In this document: positions 54,442-63,368 of the stretch, piece by piece
Numbering within the stretch: position 1 is the first letter of the stretch
Layout of the letters: each line of letters begins with the position of its first letter
Source: Asticcacaulis sp. AC466
GTDB taxonomy: Bacteria; Pseudomonadota; Alphaproteobacteria; Caulobacterales; Caulobacteraceae
Direction of reading: 5' to 3'
NCBI RefSeq assembly: GCF_000495815.1
Contig: NZ_AWGE01000018.1
Span: forward strand, 1-64,000
Length of the DNA stretch: 64,000 nt
Made by a program: the position numbers and the translations under genes
Notes under the pieces: generated by a model
Database searches by the model: none
What the model was told of the DNA's origin: nothing
The model's input: the letters and a program-made list of their open reading frames with translations, nothing else

Positions 54442-56633
54442 TGTCTCGCTCTGCCGTAGTGCGTTTCGCAAGCTTCAGACGTCTGCCCATTGTCTTGGGC
54501 GTCACGCCTGCGGTTGCGGCACTGTCCCTTGCGATGCAGCCGGCCTATGCCCAGACACCCGCCGCGGATACCGACACCGCCCAAACCGTTGTCGTCCAAG
54601 GTAAACGCGCGCCAGTCGTGCGGCGTATAGATCGAAACGTCTACAAAGCCGACAGCGATATCCAGAGTACCTCCGGATCGGCGGCAGACCTGTTGAATAC
54701 CCTCCCATCGGTTGACGTTAATTCTGACGGTCAGGTCAGCCTTCGCGGCGATGCTGGTGTGACGATATTGATCAACGGCAAGCCGTCCAGCCAGGTAAAG
54801 GGCGCCTCCGGAGCCGACGGTCTGAGCCAGATTCCGGCGTCCGATATCGACCGGATCGAGATCATCACCAATCCATCGGCTGAGTTCAAGTCGGACGGGT
54901 CGGCAGGCGTCATCAACATCATCCTCAAAACCGCCCGTAAACCCGGAACAACCGGATCGGCACAGGCCTATCTCGGCGCCGGCGGCCGCTATAATCTGGG
55001 TGGGACCTTGGCTTTGAACACACGGAAATTGAGCCTGTCCGGCAGCGTCACTCTGCGGCGCGACAAGCGGTTGCGTGAGATCATAGACGATCGCCACCAG
55101 ATCGACCCCCTCACCGGGCAAACGGTGGTCAGTCATCACGATCTGGCCGAACATGTCAGCCGCCAGATCGCGGCCGTTAAAACGGCGGCGGCCTATGATG
55201 TGACCGACCGGGACAAGATCGGCGCCAGCCTGTCGTGGATGGAACGCCATGGCGATCGCTATTTCCAGCAACAGGACGAAGCCTACGATTCCGCAAGCGT
55301 GCTCGACAAGGCCTCAACCCGCCACAGCGACGGCAAGGAATGGCGACTGGACCTCGATCAGGGCCTGAGTTACGACCGACGTCTGGCCCGCGACGGGGAA
55401 ACCCTGAGTGTCAATCTACGGCGCACCATAACACGTGAGCGGGAAAACTACGCCTATCGCAATGTCTACACCCAGCCCCTGGCCGCGGACAGCTACGACA
55501 CCTTGCATCTGGGCCTGGATCTGGTGACGACCGACCTGAGCGCCGACTACGTACTGCCCATGCCCAATGGCGGTGCGCTGAAACTGGGCTACGATTTCAC
55601 GCGCGACGATAACGGTTACGATAATGCGGGCACGCGCCTGGACCCCGCGACTGGACGCTACGAGAGCGATCCCAACATTACCAACCATTTTCGCTATTAT
55701 CAGGCGGTTCAGGCCTTATACGCCACGTACGAAACACAATCGGGTCCGTTCGACGTACTCGGCGGCCTGCGTGTCGAAAGTGCGCGGGTACGAACCCATC
55801 AGATCACCGGCGAACTGGCTAATAGCTCCGCCTATACACATGCCTATCCATCGCTGCATGTCAGTTACAGCCTGTCCGAGGCCGACAAACTCTTGGCCAG
55901 TTACAGCCAGCGCGTAGAGCGCCCCGACCCTGAAGATCTAAATCCCTTCTCCGATCATCAGGACACCCACAATCTGCGCGCCGGTAATCCTAACCTCAAG
56001 CCCGCCGAAATACAAAGCCTGGAAGGCGGTTACAGTCACGAAGCCCCGGCACTGACCTACACGGCGACCGCCTTCTGCCGCGACACACACAATGCAGTAA
56101 GTGATGTTATCCAGGTCATCAGTGAGGACGTCATTCTGCTGACCAAGACCAATATACCGCGCACCCGGGCCGGCGGTCTGGAAGGGACGGCAAATGGCAA
56201 GCTTTCGCCGAAACTCAGCTACAATTTGAGCGGTAACCTGTTCTACAACGAACTAGATGTTCAGGCCTTCGGCGCCAGCCGTCCGCGATCCAATATCGCC
56301 ACCAATCTGAAAGCCAGCCTGGATTTCAAGCCGACCTCAGCCGATACGTGGCAGGTCAGCAGCAACTACACCGGAAAGCGGTTGACGGCACAGGGCTACC
56401 TCCTGCCGGTTCTGACGGTAAATATGGGCTATCGCCGTCAGATCAAATCGGGCCTGGCTATGGTCGTAACCGTGTCCGACGCCTTTAACGGTCAGAAATT
56501 CCAGCGCGTTATAGACACACCGGCTGTACAGGACCGCTACACCCGCCGACTTGCGGGACAGGTGGTCTATGTCGGCATCACCTATACCGGTGCCGGGGCG
56601 AAAAAAGCCAAGACGGCCTTCGACTATGAATAA
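54441..56633 (+). CDS. TonB-dependent outer-membrane receptor (OMP beta-barrel family)
   Basis: A 730-residue outer-membrane protein starting at the ATG overlapping the PepSY stop. A signal ends PAYAQTPA. TVVVQGKRAPVVRRIDRNVY precedes the plug, with SAADLLNTLPSVDVNSDGQV, RGDAGVTILINGKPSSQV, IDRIEIITNPSAEFKSDGSA and GVINIILK, a form found in the outer-membrane beta-barrel receptor family. The barrel contains YSQRVERPDPEDLNPFSDHQ and NPNLKPAEIQSLEGGYSH. The ligand is unknown. It is the second receptor of this regulated cluster, and YncE follows after 22 bp. Confidence 0.9.
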   Translation: MSRSAVVRFASFRRLPIVLGVTPAVAALSLAMQPAYAQTPAADTDTAQTVVVQGKRAPVVRRIDRNVYKADSDIQSTSGSAADLLNTLPSVDVNSDGQVSLRGDAGVTILINGKPSSQVKGASGADGLSQIPASDIDRIEIITNPSAEFKSDGSAGVINIILKTARKPGTTGSAQAYLGAGGRYNLGGTLALNTRKLSLSGSVTLRRDKRLREIIDDRHQIDPLTGQTVVSHHDLAEHVSRQIAAVKTAAAYDVTDRDKIGASLSWMERHGDRYFQQQDEAYDSASVLDKASTRHSDGKEWRLDLDQGLSYDRRLARDGETLSVNLRRTITRERENYAYRNVYTQPLAADSYDTLHLGLDLVTTDLSADYVLPMPNGGALKLGYDFTRDDNGYDNAGTRLDPATGRYESDPNITNHFRYYQAVQALYATYETQSGPFDVLGGLRVESARVRTHQITGELANSSAYTHAYPSLHVSYSLSEADKLLASYSQRVERPDPEDLNPFSDHQDTHNLRAGNPNLKPAEIQSLEGGYSHEAPALTYTATAFCRDTHNAVSDVIQVISEDVILLTKTNIPRTRAGGLEGTANGKLSPKLSYNLSGNLFYNELDVQAFGASRPRSNIATNLKASLDFKPTSADTWQVSSNYTGKRLTAQGYLLPVLTVNMGYRRQIKSGLAMVVTVSDAFNGQKFQRVIDTPAVQDRYTRRLAGQVVYVGITYTGAGAKKAKTAFDYE

Positions 56634-56655
56634 CTCCCCGCAGAAAGATTCGCAT

Positions 56656-57660
56656 ATGACCAAGACATCCGGCCTCGTCATCGGCCTGGCAGCCGTTCTA
56701 TTTTCCACGCCCGTCATGGCCCAAACATCCGGGCTAAAGGTGATTGACCAGTTCAAGATCGGCGGCGATGGCGGCTGGGACTACATCACCCTGGATCCCG
56801 CAGCGGGAAAACTGTACGTCGCACACGGTACATCCATTTCCGCATTCGCCATGAAAGCCGGCCAGGCAACGCCTCACCTGGCGGACGCAAAAGGGGCCCA
56901 TATCGCCCTGCCGGTCCATAGTGGCGCCGATCTTCTGGTTACGCACGGCAAAGCGGACATCGTTACGATTAACGACGCCAATACCGGCGCGGTGAAGGCC
57001 ACCATCAAGACCGACACTAAACCCGACGCCGCCATCATCGAACCCGTCACGGGCAAGGCGTTCGTCATGGCAAACGCCGGCGGCGCTATGGACGTTATCG
57101 ATCTGGATACCCAGACCCTATCCGGTCGCGTGGCCATCGGCGGCGCAGCAGAAGCAGCCGCCGTAGACGGTGAAGGCCTGGTTTTCAGCCATCTTGAGGA
57201 CAAGAACGCCTTTGTCGTTGTCGATGCGCGTACCCTGACCCTTAAGGCAACCCATGTTATCAAGGATTGCGAGGAGCCGTCCGGTATAGCCTTCATTCCG
57301 GGGCAGCGTCTTATTCTCTCCGCCTGTCAAAACGGCATCGCCCGTATCAGCAAGGCCGATACAGGCGAAGAGGTCGCCACCGTGCCCGTCGGTCCTCGCC
57401 CGGATGCCGCGCTTTATGATGCAACGGCCAAACTGGGCTACGTCCCCAGCGCCGATGGCAAACTGACGGTCATCAGCTTCGATGGCGTGCCCCATGTCAT
57501 TGATGTCGTCGCTACCAAGGCCAGCGCGCGTACGGCGACGCTGGATGCGGATACCGGCCGCATCTATCTGCCGGCGGCGGACTTAGGCTCGGTTGACGCC
57601 AAAACCGGACGGCCGACCATTTCGCCCAACAGCCTTGTCGTGATTGTCGTCGGTCGCTGA
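56656..57660 (+). CDS. YncE-like secreted beta-propeller protein
   Basis: A 334-residue protein with a Sec signal (MTKTSGLVIGLAAVLFSTPV, cleavage after VMA). The repeats are beta-propeller blades: WDYITLDPAAGKLYVAHGTS, DAAIIEPVTGKAFVMANAGG, EAAAVDGEGLVFSHLEDKNA, PDAALYDATAKLGYVPSADG and RTATLDADTGRIYLPAADLG. The YncE family is periplasmic, is often linked to iron or TonB receptors, and has no established catalytic activity. The ATG at 56656 is chosen for the signal; an upstream start would overlap the receptor gene. Confidence 0.88.
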   Translation: MTKTSGLVIGLAAVLFSTPVMAQTSGLKVIDQFKIGGDGGWDYITLDPAAGKLYVAHGTSISAFAMKAGQATPHLADAKGAHIALPVHSGADLLVTHGKADIVTINDANTGAVKATIKTDTKPDAAIIEPVTGKAFVMANAGGAMDVIDLDTQTLSGRVAIGGAAEAAAVDGEGLVFSHLEDKNAFVVVDARTLTLKATHVIKDCEEPSGIAFIPGQRLILSACQNGIARISKADTGEEVATVPVGPRPDAALYDATAKLGYVPSADGKLTVISFDGVPHVIDVVATKASARTATLDADTGRIYLPAADLGSVDAKTGRPTISPNSLVVIVVGR

Positions 57661-57691
57661 TCTACCCCGATTACAGCGTCCTGTCGGCAAG

Positions 57692-57719
57692 GGGCCGGCC
57701 GTAGGAATACGGCCGGCCC
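57692..57719. terminator. Bidirectional terminator between yncE-like and PfpI genes
   Basis: GGGCCGGCCGTA (57692-57703) and TACGGCCGGCCC (57708-57719) form a 12-bp stem with a GGAA tetraloop between convergent genes. CTGCTCTTAAAA follows on the plus strand. Confidence 0.8.
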
Positions 57720-57782
57720 TGCTCTTAAAAAACGCCCATGCGACACCGAAATCATTCGGGTATCAAACCCGCCAGGCGCACG

Positions 57783-58361
57783 TCAGCCCAATGGGTCGGT
57801 CAAGTGCCGTGCAGGCGCCGATTGCGCGGCAAAACGCGTAATCATCGCATCGTTGAAGGCCGGAATATCGTCCGGCTTGCGGCTGGTCACCAGAATGCCG
57901 TCGGTTATGCAAGGCTCGTCGACCCAGTGCGCCCCGGCATTACGCAGGTCGGCTTCAAGAGAGGGCCAGGAGGTCATGCGCCTGCCCTTGACCAGCCCTG
58001 CGTTGATCAGCGTCCAAGGCCCGTGGCAGATGGCGGCGATGGGTTTGCCAGCATCACCAAACGCTTTGACAAACGCGACTGCAGCTTTGTTCATACGCAG
58101 CTGATCCGGGTTGATTACACCGCCCGGCAGCAGCAAGGCATCGAACGCCCCCGCCTGGGCATCCGTCAACAATTGATCAACGTTGAAGCTGTCGCCCCAT
58201 TCCGTGTGTTTCCAGCCGCGCACCTCGCCTGGCTTTGGTGAAATGAGTACCGTCGTCGCGCCGGCGCCATCCAGCGCCGCCCGCGGCTCAACCATTTCTT
58301 CCTGCTCGAATCCGTCGGTAACCAGAATAGCGATGTTCAGATTTTGAAGTGTGCCTGACAT
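57783..58361 (-). CDS. DJ-1/PfpI family protein (YhbO-like)
   Basis: A 192-residue protein beginning MSGTLQNLNIAILVTDGFEQ, followed by EEMVEPRAALDGAG; the conserved Glu is in FEQEE. KPIAAICHGPWTLINAG carries the nucleophile-elbow Cys followed by His, as in PfpI-like proteins described as deglycases or glyoxalases. VLLISPKPGEV-like and LLLPGGVINPDQLR segments also fit. It is cytoplasmic and stress-related by family. Its relation to the neighbouring MFS and receptor genes is unclear, and the 117-bp gap suggests separate control. Confidence 0.9.
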   Translation of the reverse strand: MSGTLQNLNIAILVTDGFEQEEMVEPRAALDGAGATTVLISPKPGEVRGWKHTEWGDSFNVDQLLTDAQAGAFDALLLPGGVINPDQLRMNKAAVAFVKAFGDAGKPIAAICHGPWTLINAGLVKGRRMTSWPSLEADLRNAGAHWVDEPCITDGILVTSRKPDDIPAFNDAMITRFAAQSAPARHLTDPLG

Positions 58362-58478
58362 GACCTAACCTCCATATGGGTTAGAGGTTTCTAGGCGCAC
58401 GCGCGTAAGTATCCGAGGCCTAAACCCCCATGCCGTGTCAATTTGCCATAAGGCGTAAGCGATGATTGCTAGACGCGC

Positions 58479-59747
58479 CTAATCCACCCAATCCTTCTTC
58501 AAGGTGCGCGAGGCCAGAAGGAGCAGGATGGCGGCCAGCACGTAGAAAGCCAATCCACAAATAAAGGCGTATTTGATGGAATCCGCACCATAAGCCGGTT
58601 TGAAGACGTCCGACATCTTGCCAAAGAAATAGGGGCCCACGCCAAGCCCGATCAGATTGTTGATCAGTAGAAATAGAGCAGACATCTGGCTGCGCGACCG
58701 TGCCGGCCCCAGATGTTGAACGGCTGTCAGGACTGGCCCAAGCCACATCAAGCCCAGCGCCTGGGGCAACAGAAAGAGGAAAAACGCGTGTTCCGGTGTG
58801 ACAGCCAAAACACCCAGCGCATACAGGGGCGCCGAAACGATGAAGGCCGCCGCCGGGATAAGCGGATAGGCAGATTTTGATTTCTGACCCAACTTGTCGG
58901 CCAGCCAGCCGCCGGCCAACATGCCGATGACGCCGCCGACAAGGGTTATGGTCGCAATGAAGCGTGACGCTTCAGGCAGGGCGAAATGAAAGGATCTCAC
59001 CAGGAACGACGGCAGCCAGAACATCAGCCCGTAGCCGACAAGGGACGAACAGCCCGCGCCGATGGCCAAAAGCCAGAAGGAGGGCTTGGCGAACGCAATA
59101 CGGGCAACGGTAAGAATGCCAGGGGCCTTTTCCACCGCTGGGGCGTTCGCGGCGCGTTTGGGCTCACGCACCAAAAGCCGGAAAAAGGGCGCAACCGCGA
59201 TCCCCGCAATGCCGACCGTAATGAAGGCGCGTCGCCAATCCGAGGCCAGCAGTCCGCCGACGAAGGTGCCGGCAGCGGCGCCCACGGGGATGCCCAATGA
59301 ATAGATGGCCAGCGCCCGGGCGCGCGACTTAGGCGGGAAATAGTCAGACACCAGGCTGTACGCGGGAGCCACGCCGCCCGCTTCGCCAACCCCAACCCCC
59401 ATGCGTGAAATAAACAACTGCGTGAAATTGGTCGCCAGGCCGCAAAAGCCGGTGAAGCCGGACCAGACGACCAACGCGCCAGTCATGATCCAGGTCCGCG
59501 AAAATCGATCCGCCAGCCACGCCGCCGGTATTGCGAGAATGGAATATAGAGACCCGAAGGCCAGACCGCCCAACCACCCCATCTGCGTGTCGGTGAGGTT
59601 AAACTCGGTTTTAATCGGCACGGCCAGAATGCTGATGATCTGCCGATCGAGAAAATTCAGGATGTAGACCAGGATCAGCATGAACAGGACGAAATAGCGC
59701 CGCTTGGATGATATTCCGGCGGATTGACCTGAGGTATCGTCTGACAT
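58479..59747 (-). CDS. MFS transporter (Spinster-like)
   Basis: A 422-residue inner-membrane protein with about 12 hydrophobic segments. FVLFMLILVYILNFLDRQII is TM1 and MGWLGGLAFGSLYSILAIPA leads into AAWLADRFSRTW, the MFS A-motif region. ISRMGVGVGEAGGVAPAYSL and DYFPPKSRARALAIYSLGIP are typical of the Spinster-like branch, which includes organic-acid and lipid-related carriers. Substrate unknown. It lies 208 bp downstream of a TonB receptor on the same strand, a common outer-plus-inner membrane transport pair. Confidence 0.92.
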   Translation of the reverse strand: MSDDTSGQSAGISSKRRYFVLFMLILVYILNFLDRQIISILAVPIKTEFNLTDTQMGWLGGLAFGSLYSILAIPAAWLADRFSRTWIMTGALVVWSGFTGFCGLATNFTQLFISRMGVGVGEAGGVAPAYSLVSDYFPPKSRARALAIYSLGIPVGAAAGTFVGGLLASDWRRAFITVGIAGIAVAPFFRLLVREPKRAANAPAVEKAPGILTVARIAFAKPSFWLLAIGAGCSSLVGYGLMFWLPSFLVRSFHFALPEASRFIATITLVGGVIGMLAGGWLADKLGQKSKSAYPLIPAAAFIVSAPLYALGVLAVTPEHAFFLFLLPQALGLMWLGPVLTAVQHLGPARSRSQMSALFLLINNLIGLGVGPYFFGKMSDVFKPAYGADSIKYAFICGLAFYVLAAILLLLASRTLKKDWVD

Positions 59748-59955
59748 GTCTTTCCCCTATCGCATCACGCCACGTCGTGGACATGACTTTTGGCGACTTG
59801 ATGCATACGTGATTTTTCGGGCGGTTACCCGTCGGTTTTCCGGACCAAAACGAAGATCGGGTTTACCCAACCTCGCCTTCGGTCCGTGTTCTGCATAGCC
59901 ATAACAGAAACGACGGCTCAGGCCATGCCCGAACCGCCGCTTCCTGGATATGGGC

Positions 59956-62253
59956 CTAGTATTTGTATTCCAGCGAAACCATGAAGGTCTTAGGCGGACC
60001 GTAATAGGCGGTCACCGAATTGCCAAAGCCTGCTGTCGGGAAGTTGTATCCGCCGACGCGATAGCGTTCATCGGACAGGTTACGTCCATAGGCGCCGATC
60101 TTGTAACGGCCATCCGGGGTCGTCCAACTGGCGCCCAGGTCATAGAGCCAGAAGGCATTCTGATCGAGCGCCGGCACGGCAAACTCGAACATCTGCATCT
60201 TGGAACGATAGCTGGCTTGCGGGGCAATTACGAACTGGCCGCCGGCAATGGTGGTGCGATAGGTGGCACCGAAGCTGTTGGTCCATTTGGGTGTGTTCTG
60301 GAACGATGCGCTGCCGGCCAGGTTGGTCGTCACGCCCGTGGTCACGTTGTAGCTAAAGAATTCGTCGTATTTGGCGTCGATGTAACCGATTGAGGTCGAG
60401 ACGGTGAGGCCGTTGGTAACACGAAGGGTGCCTTCGAACTCAGCGCCCTTGATCGACGCCTTGCCGGCATTTTCGACCTGGGAGGCGACGGTCGTACCAA
60501 CCGTCGTCTGGCGCGTGATCTGCACATCGGTATATTTCGATGAGAAGACGTCCGCAGAGAAATTCAGACGGTTGTCAAAGATCGAGCCCTTGAGGCCGGC
60601 TTCCTGGGTGGTGACATGCTCCGGCTTGTATCCGTTGACCGTCGACGGTGTCACCGAGGCGTCACCGCGCATGTCGAAGCCGCCCGACTTAAACCCGCTC
60701 GAAACCGACGCGTAGCCCGTGACCGCAGGCGTAAAGGCGTAGGACAGAGACAGACGCGGCGTAAAGGCCGAGAAGGTCCGCTGGTTTGTATAGTTGGTTT
60801 TCAGGTCAGGTGATGCCGTCAGGAACACCGTACCGCCGAATGCCGGGCTATGCGGGCCGTAATAGTTGGCCTTGTAGACCGAGCCGGTCTTGTGATCTTC
60901 GGTGTAGCGCCCCCCGACCGAGAAGGACAGCTTGTCATTGACCTTGACGCTCGAGTCGAAGAAGAAGGCCCAGGACTGAGTCCGCACCTTGCCTTGGGTC
61001 AGGGCGGTCAAACCATTGGCGAATTTCGCATAGACCGGCCCCAGTGCGGCATAGGCGTCATAGGTGCCCAGGATGGTGTCGAAGGCGCCTTCGGAGGTCG
61101 AGTTAAGATAGAACAGACCTGCCACTGTGTTCCAATGCTGGCCGGAATAGATGGTCTGCAATTCCTGCGTAACCTGCGTGTCGGCATAATAGGCCTGAAC
61201 ATCGAGCGCGTTCTTCGGCGTTCCATCGAAGTCAATAAGGGTGTCGGTACGGCCCTTGCGGACGGCGGAGATCGATTTGACGCTCCAGGTATCGTTGAAC
61301 TTATAGGCCAGGGTCGCCGAAGCGCCCTCATTGGTCACCTTATTCTTGTCGCCGATGCCGGCATAGGTGTCATAAACGCTGGCAGTCGGCAGTCCGAGGT
61401 AGGCGTTCGCGCCGGTATAGAGGGGGCCGCCAAAGGCATTCTTGGCGATGACTTCACGGTGGCCCTGTTTGGGTGAGGAGTTGTCGGTGAAGTTGTCATA
61501 GGCCAGGCGCGCCGAAAACTGCTCGTTCGGATGATAATCGGCGCTTATGCGATAGGCAGTTACGTCCTTGTCATACTGCTGAGCGCCCGTGAGGAGGTTT
61601 TTACCATAGCCGTCATGCTTTTCGCTGGCCACGGCGGCGCCGACAGTCAGGCTGTCCGTCAAGGGCAAGGCCCCTGACAGGATCAGGTCGCGTTGATTGT
61701 ATGAACCGAGATTGACCTTGGCGGTGAAGGTCGGCTTGCGACCCAGCGGGCGGGTCACATACTTGACCGCGCCGCCAATGGTGTTGCGCCCGTATAGGGT
61801 CCCTTGGGGCCCGCGCAGCACTTCGATGCGCTGCACATCATAGATATCCAGCACGGCGCCCTGGGGACGGGCGATATAAACGTCGTCCACATAAAGCCCG
61901 ACGCCGGGTTCGAAGCCCCACAGGGGATCCTGCTGCCCCACCCCCCGAATGAAGGCGATGAGCGTCGAGTTCGAGCCGCGCGCCACCTGTAAGGTCAGGT
62001 TCGGTGTGGTCTGCTGCAAGGAGGTGATGTCGGGCGCGCCGGTGCGGCCCAGTTTTTCCGCCGAATAGGACGTGACCGCGACGGGCACGTCCTTCAGCGA
62101 CTCGTCGCGACGGCGGGCGGACACGACGACCGTCACGGTATCGTCGGCGGCTGCGGCGCTTGGGGCTACGCCTTGCGCGAAAGTGGCAGGCGACAGAATG
62201 AGGCTGGAGGAGGCCACCCCAGCAAGCAAGGCAAGCTTGAGATTCGATTTCAT
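59956..62253 (-). CDS. TonB-dependent receptor (small-molecule type)
   Basis: A 765-residue outer-membrane receptor. The ATG at 62253 begins the signal (MKSNLKLALLAGVASSSLIL, cleavage after TFA); a longer in-frame start lies at 62295. TVTVVVSARRRDESLKDVPV is the TonB-box region, and the plug holds TSLQQTTPNLTLQ, GVGLYVDDVYIARPQGAVLD and VEVLRGPQGTLYGRNTIGGA-like sequence (here RIEVLRGPQGTLYG). The C-terminus is FMVSLEYKY. Receptors of this type in sphingomonads and caulobacters often serve uptake of hydrophobic or aromatic compounds as well as iron chelates. An AT-rich region with a perfect palindrome lies upstream. Confidence 0.93.
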   Translation of the reverse strand: MKSNLKLALLAGVASSSLILSPATFAQGVAPSAAAADDTVTVVVSARRRDESLKDVPVAVTSYSAEKLGRTGAPDITSLQQTTPNLTLQVARGSNSTLIAFIRGVGQQDPLWGFEPGVGLYVDDVYIARPQGAVLDIYDVQRIEVLRGPQGTLYGRNTIGGAVKYVTRPLGRKPTFTAKVNLGSYNQRDLILSGALPLTDSLTVGAAVASEKHDGYGKNLLTGAQQYDKDVTAYRISADYHPNEQFSARLAYDNFTDNSSPKQGHREVIAKNAFGGPLYTGANAYLGLPTASVYDTYAGIGDKNKVTNEGASATLAYKFNDTWSVKSISAVRKGRTDTLIDFDGTPKNALDVQAYYADTQVTQELQTIYSGQHWNTVAGLFYLNSTSEGAFDTILGTYDAYAALGPVYAKFANGLTALTQGKVRTQSWAFFFDSSVKVNDKLSFSVGGRYTEDHKTGSVYKANYYGPHSPAFGGTVFLTASPDLKTNYTNQRTFSAFTPRLSLSYAFTPAVTGYASVSSGFKSGGFDMRGDASVTPSTVNGYKPEHVTTQEAGLKGSIFDNRLNFSADVFSSKYTDVQITRQTTVGTTVASQVENAGKASIKGAEFEGTLRVTNGLTVSTSIGYIDAKYDEFFSYNVTTGVTTNLAGSASFQNTPKWTNSFGATYRTTIAGGQFVIAPQASYRSKMQMFEFAVPALDQNAFWLYDLGASWTTPDGRYKIGAYGRNLSDERYRVGGYNFPTAGFGNSVTAYYGPPKTFMVSLEYKY

Positions 62254-62437
62254 GTTTCGGTTCCCTGTAAGCGGTGCGCTTCTAATTTGTCTCACCGCAT
62301 ATTTGGCAAGGTGTATTCAGTTGTTATTTATGTAAAGATAAAATGTAAATTTGGAAACGATCGCCGAAACTATAGTAAATACAGCGGCAATTTTACAACA
62401 AATGGGCAATATAATATATTAAGCACACAGATATACG

Positions 62438-62461
62438 TGAAAATACATAAATGTATTTTCA
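62438..62461. promoter_or_regulatory. Perfect 24-bp palindrome in the AT-rich receptor promoter region
   Basis: TGAAAATACAT (62438-62448), a 2-bp spacer and ATGTATTTTCA (62451-62461) form a perfect inverted repeat with 11-bp arms, 185 bp before the receptor ATG. No T-run follows, and the short spacer suits a dimeric regulator better than a terminator. The surrounding 62300-62540 is much more AT-rich than the rest of the window, and I see no gene in it. Confidence 0.6.
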
Positions 62462-62543
62462 TTTTAAAATTAGAAGAATTAATTTACGTCAATACATTAA
62501 AGCGAAGGAAATATGTATTGGCCTACAGCAATAGAAAACACAT

Positions 62544-63368
62544 TCACCGCGCGGTCCACCCCCCATCGATCGGAATGGCGGTCCCGGTAATATTGTGCGC
62601 CAAAGGCGAGGTCAGCCATAAAGACAGCAGGCCGATTTCAGACGGCGCGGACAAACGTTGGGTCGGCTGCTTGTCGGCCAACAAACTGGCGATGCCGGCG
62701 GCCCGATCGCCACCAAGGCTTGCCGCCCGGCTGCGTATCTGGGGTTCGATCAATGCCGTTTCGGTCCAGCCCGGACAAATACAGTTGACGGTGACGCCAC
62801 CGCCGTCGCGCGTTCCGGCGCGAGCATATTCCAAGGCGGCAACCTTGGACAAACCGATCAGGCCGTGCTTGGCGGCAACATAGGGGCCCTTGTCGGTCGA
62901 AGCGACCAGTCCGTGAACCGAAGCAATATTGATGACCCGCCCGTATCCGCGCCGGGCCATTTGAGGCAAGGCCAGGCGCATGGTGCGAAAGGCGCCGGTC
63001 AGATTGACTGTGATGAGATCGGTCCAGATATCGTCGGTGATCTCCGAAAAACTGACTGTCTTTTGTATGCCTGCGTTGTTGATTAGGATATCGGGGCCAC
63101 CCTGCCCGCCCGTCCATTGCGACACAGCCGTCATAAGCCCGGTGATGGCAGCGGCGTCACGCAGATCCCCGGGGAAAAAACGAACGTCGGGCGCGCCCGC
63201 CTGGCGCATGATCTCGATCGCGCTCTCGACCTGCTCAGGCGTAGCCAGACCATGGAGGGCGACGCGCGCGCCGGCCGTCGCCATAGCGGTGGCGATGGCC
63301 AGGCCGATGCCTTGAACAGAGCCGGTGATCAGAGCGGTGCGACCATTGAGAAAAGCTTGCGTATTCAT
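62544..63368 (-). CDS. SDR oxidoreductase, 3-hydroxybutyrate-dehydrogenase-like
   Basis: A 274-residue classical short-chain dehydrogenase. NGRTALITGSVQGIGLAIAT is the NAD-binding loop, DILINNAGIQKTV the NNAG motif, RVINIASVHGLVASTDKG supplies the catalytic Ser, and PYVAAKHGLIGLSKVAALEY the Tyr and Lys. CPGWTETALIEPQI and a C-terminal PIDGGWTA follow. The Ile-Ala-Ser-Val-His-Gly-Leu-Val run is like bacterial 3-hydroxybutyrate dehydrogenases. The start overlaps the stop of the upstream alpha/beta hydrolase (ATGA), so the two act together, perhaps in hydroxyacid metabolism. Confidence 0.9.
   Translation of the reverse strand: MNTQAFLNGRTALITGSVQGIGLAIATAMATAGARVALHGLATPEQVESAIEIMRQAGAPDVRFFPGDLRDAAAITGLMTAVSQWTGGQGGPDILINNAGIQKTVSFSEITDDIWTDLITVNLTGAFRTMRLALPQMARRGYGRVINIASVHGLVASTDKGPYVAAKHGLIGLSKVAALEYARAGTRDGGGVTVNCICPGWTETALIEPQIRSRAASLGGDRAAGIASLLADKQPTQRLSAPSEIGLLSLWLTSPLAHNITGTAIPIDGGWTAR

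Noticed and set aside
62173-62883. A 236-codon plus-strand frame crossing the AT-rich island
   Set aside because: It overlaps the receptor signal region and the 3' end of the SDR gene in antisense, and its middle reflects only AT-rich intergenic DNA.
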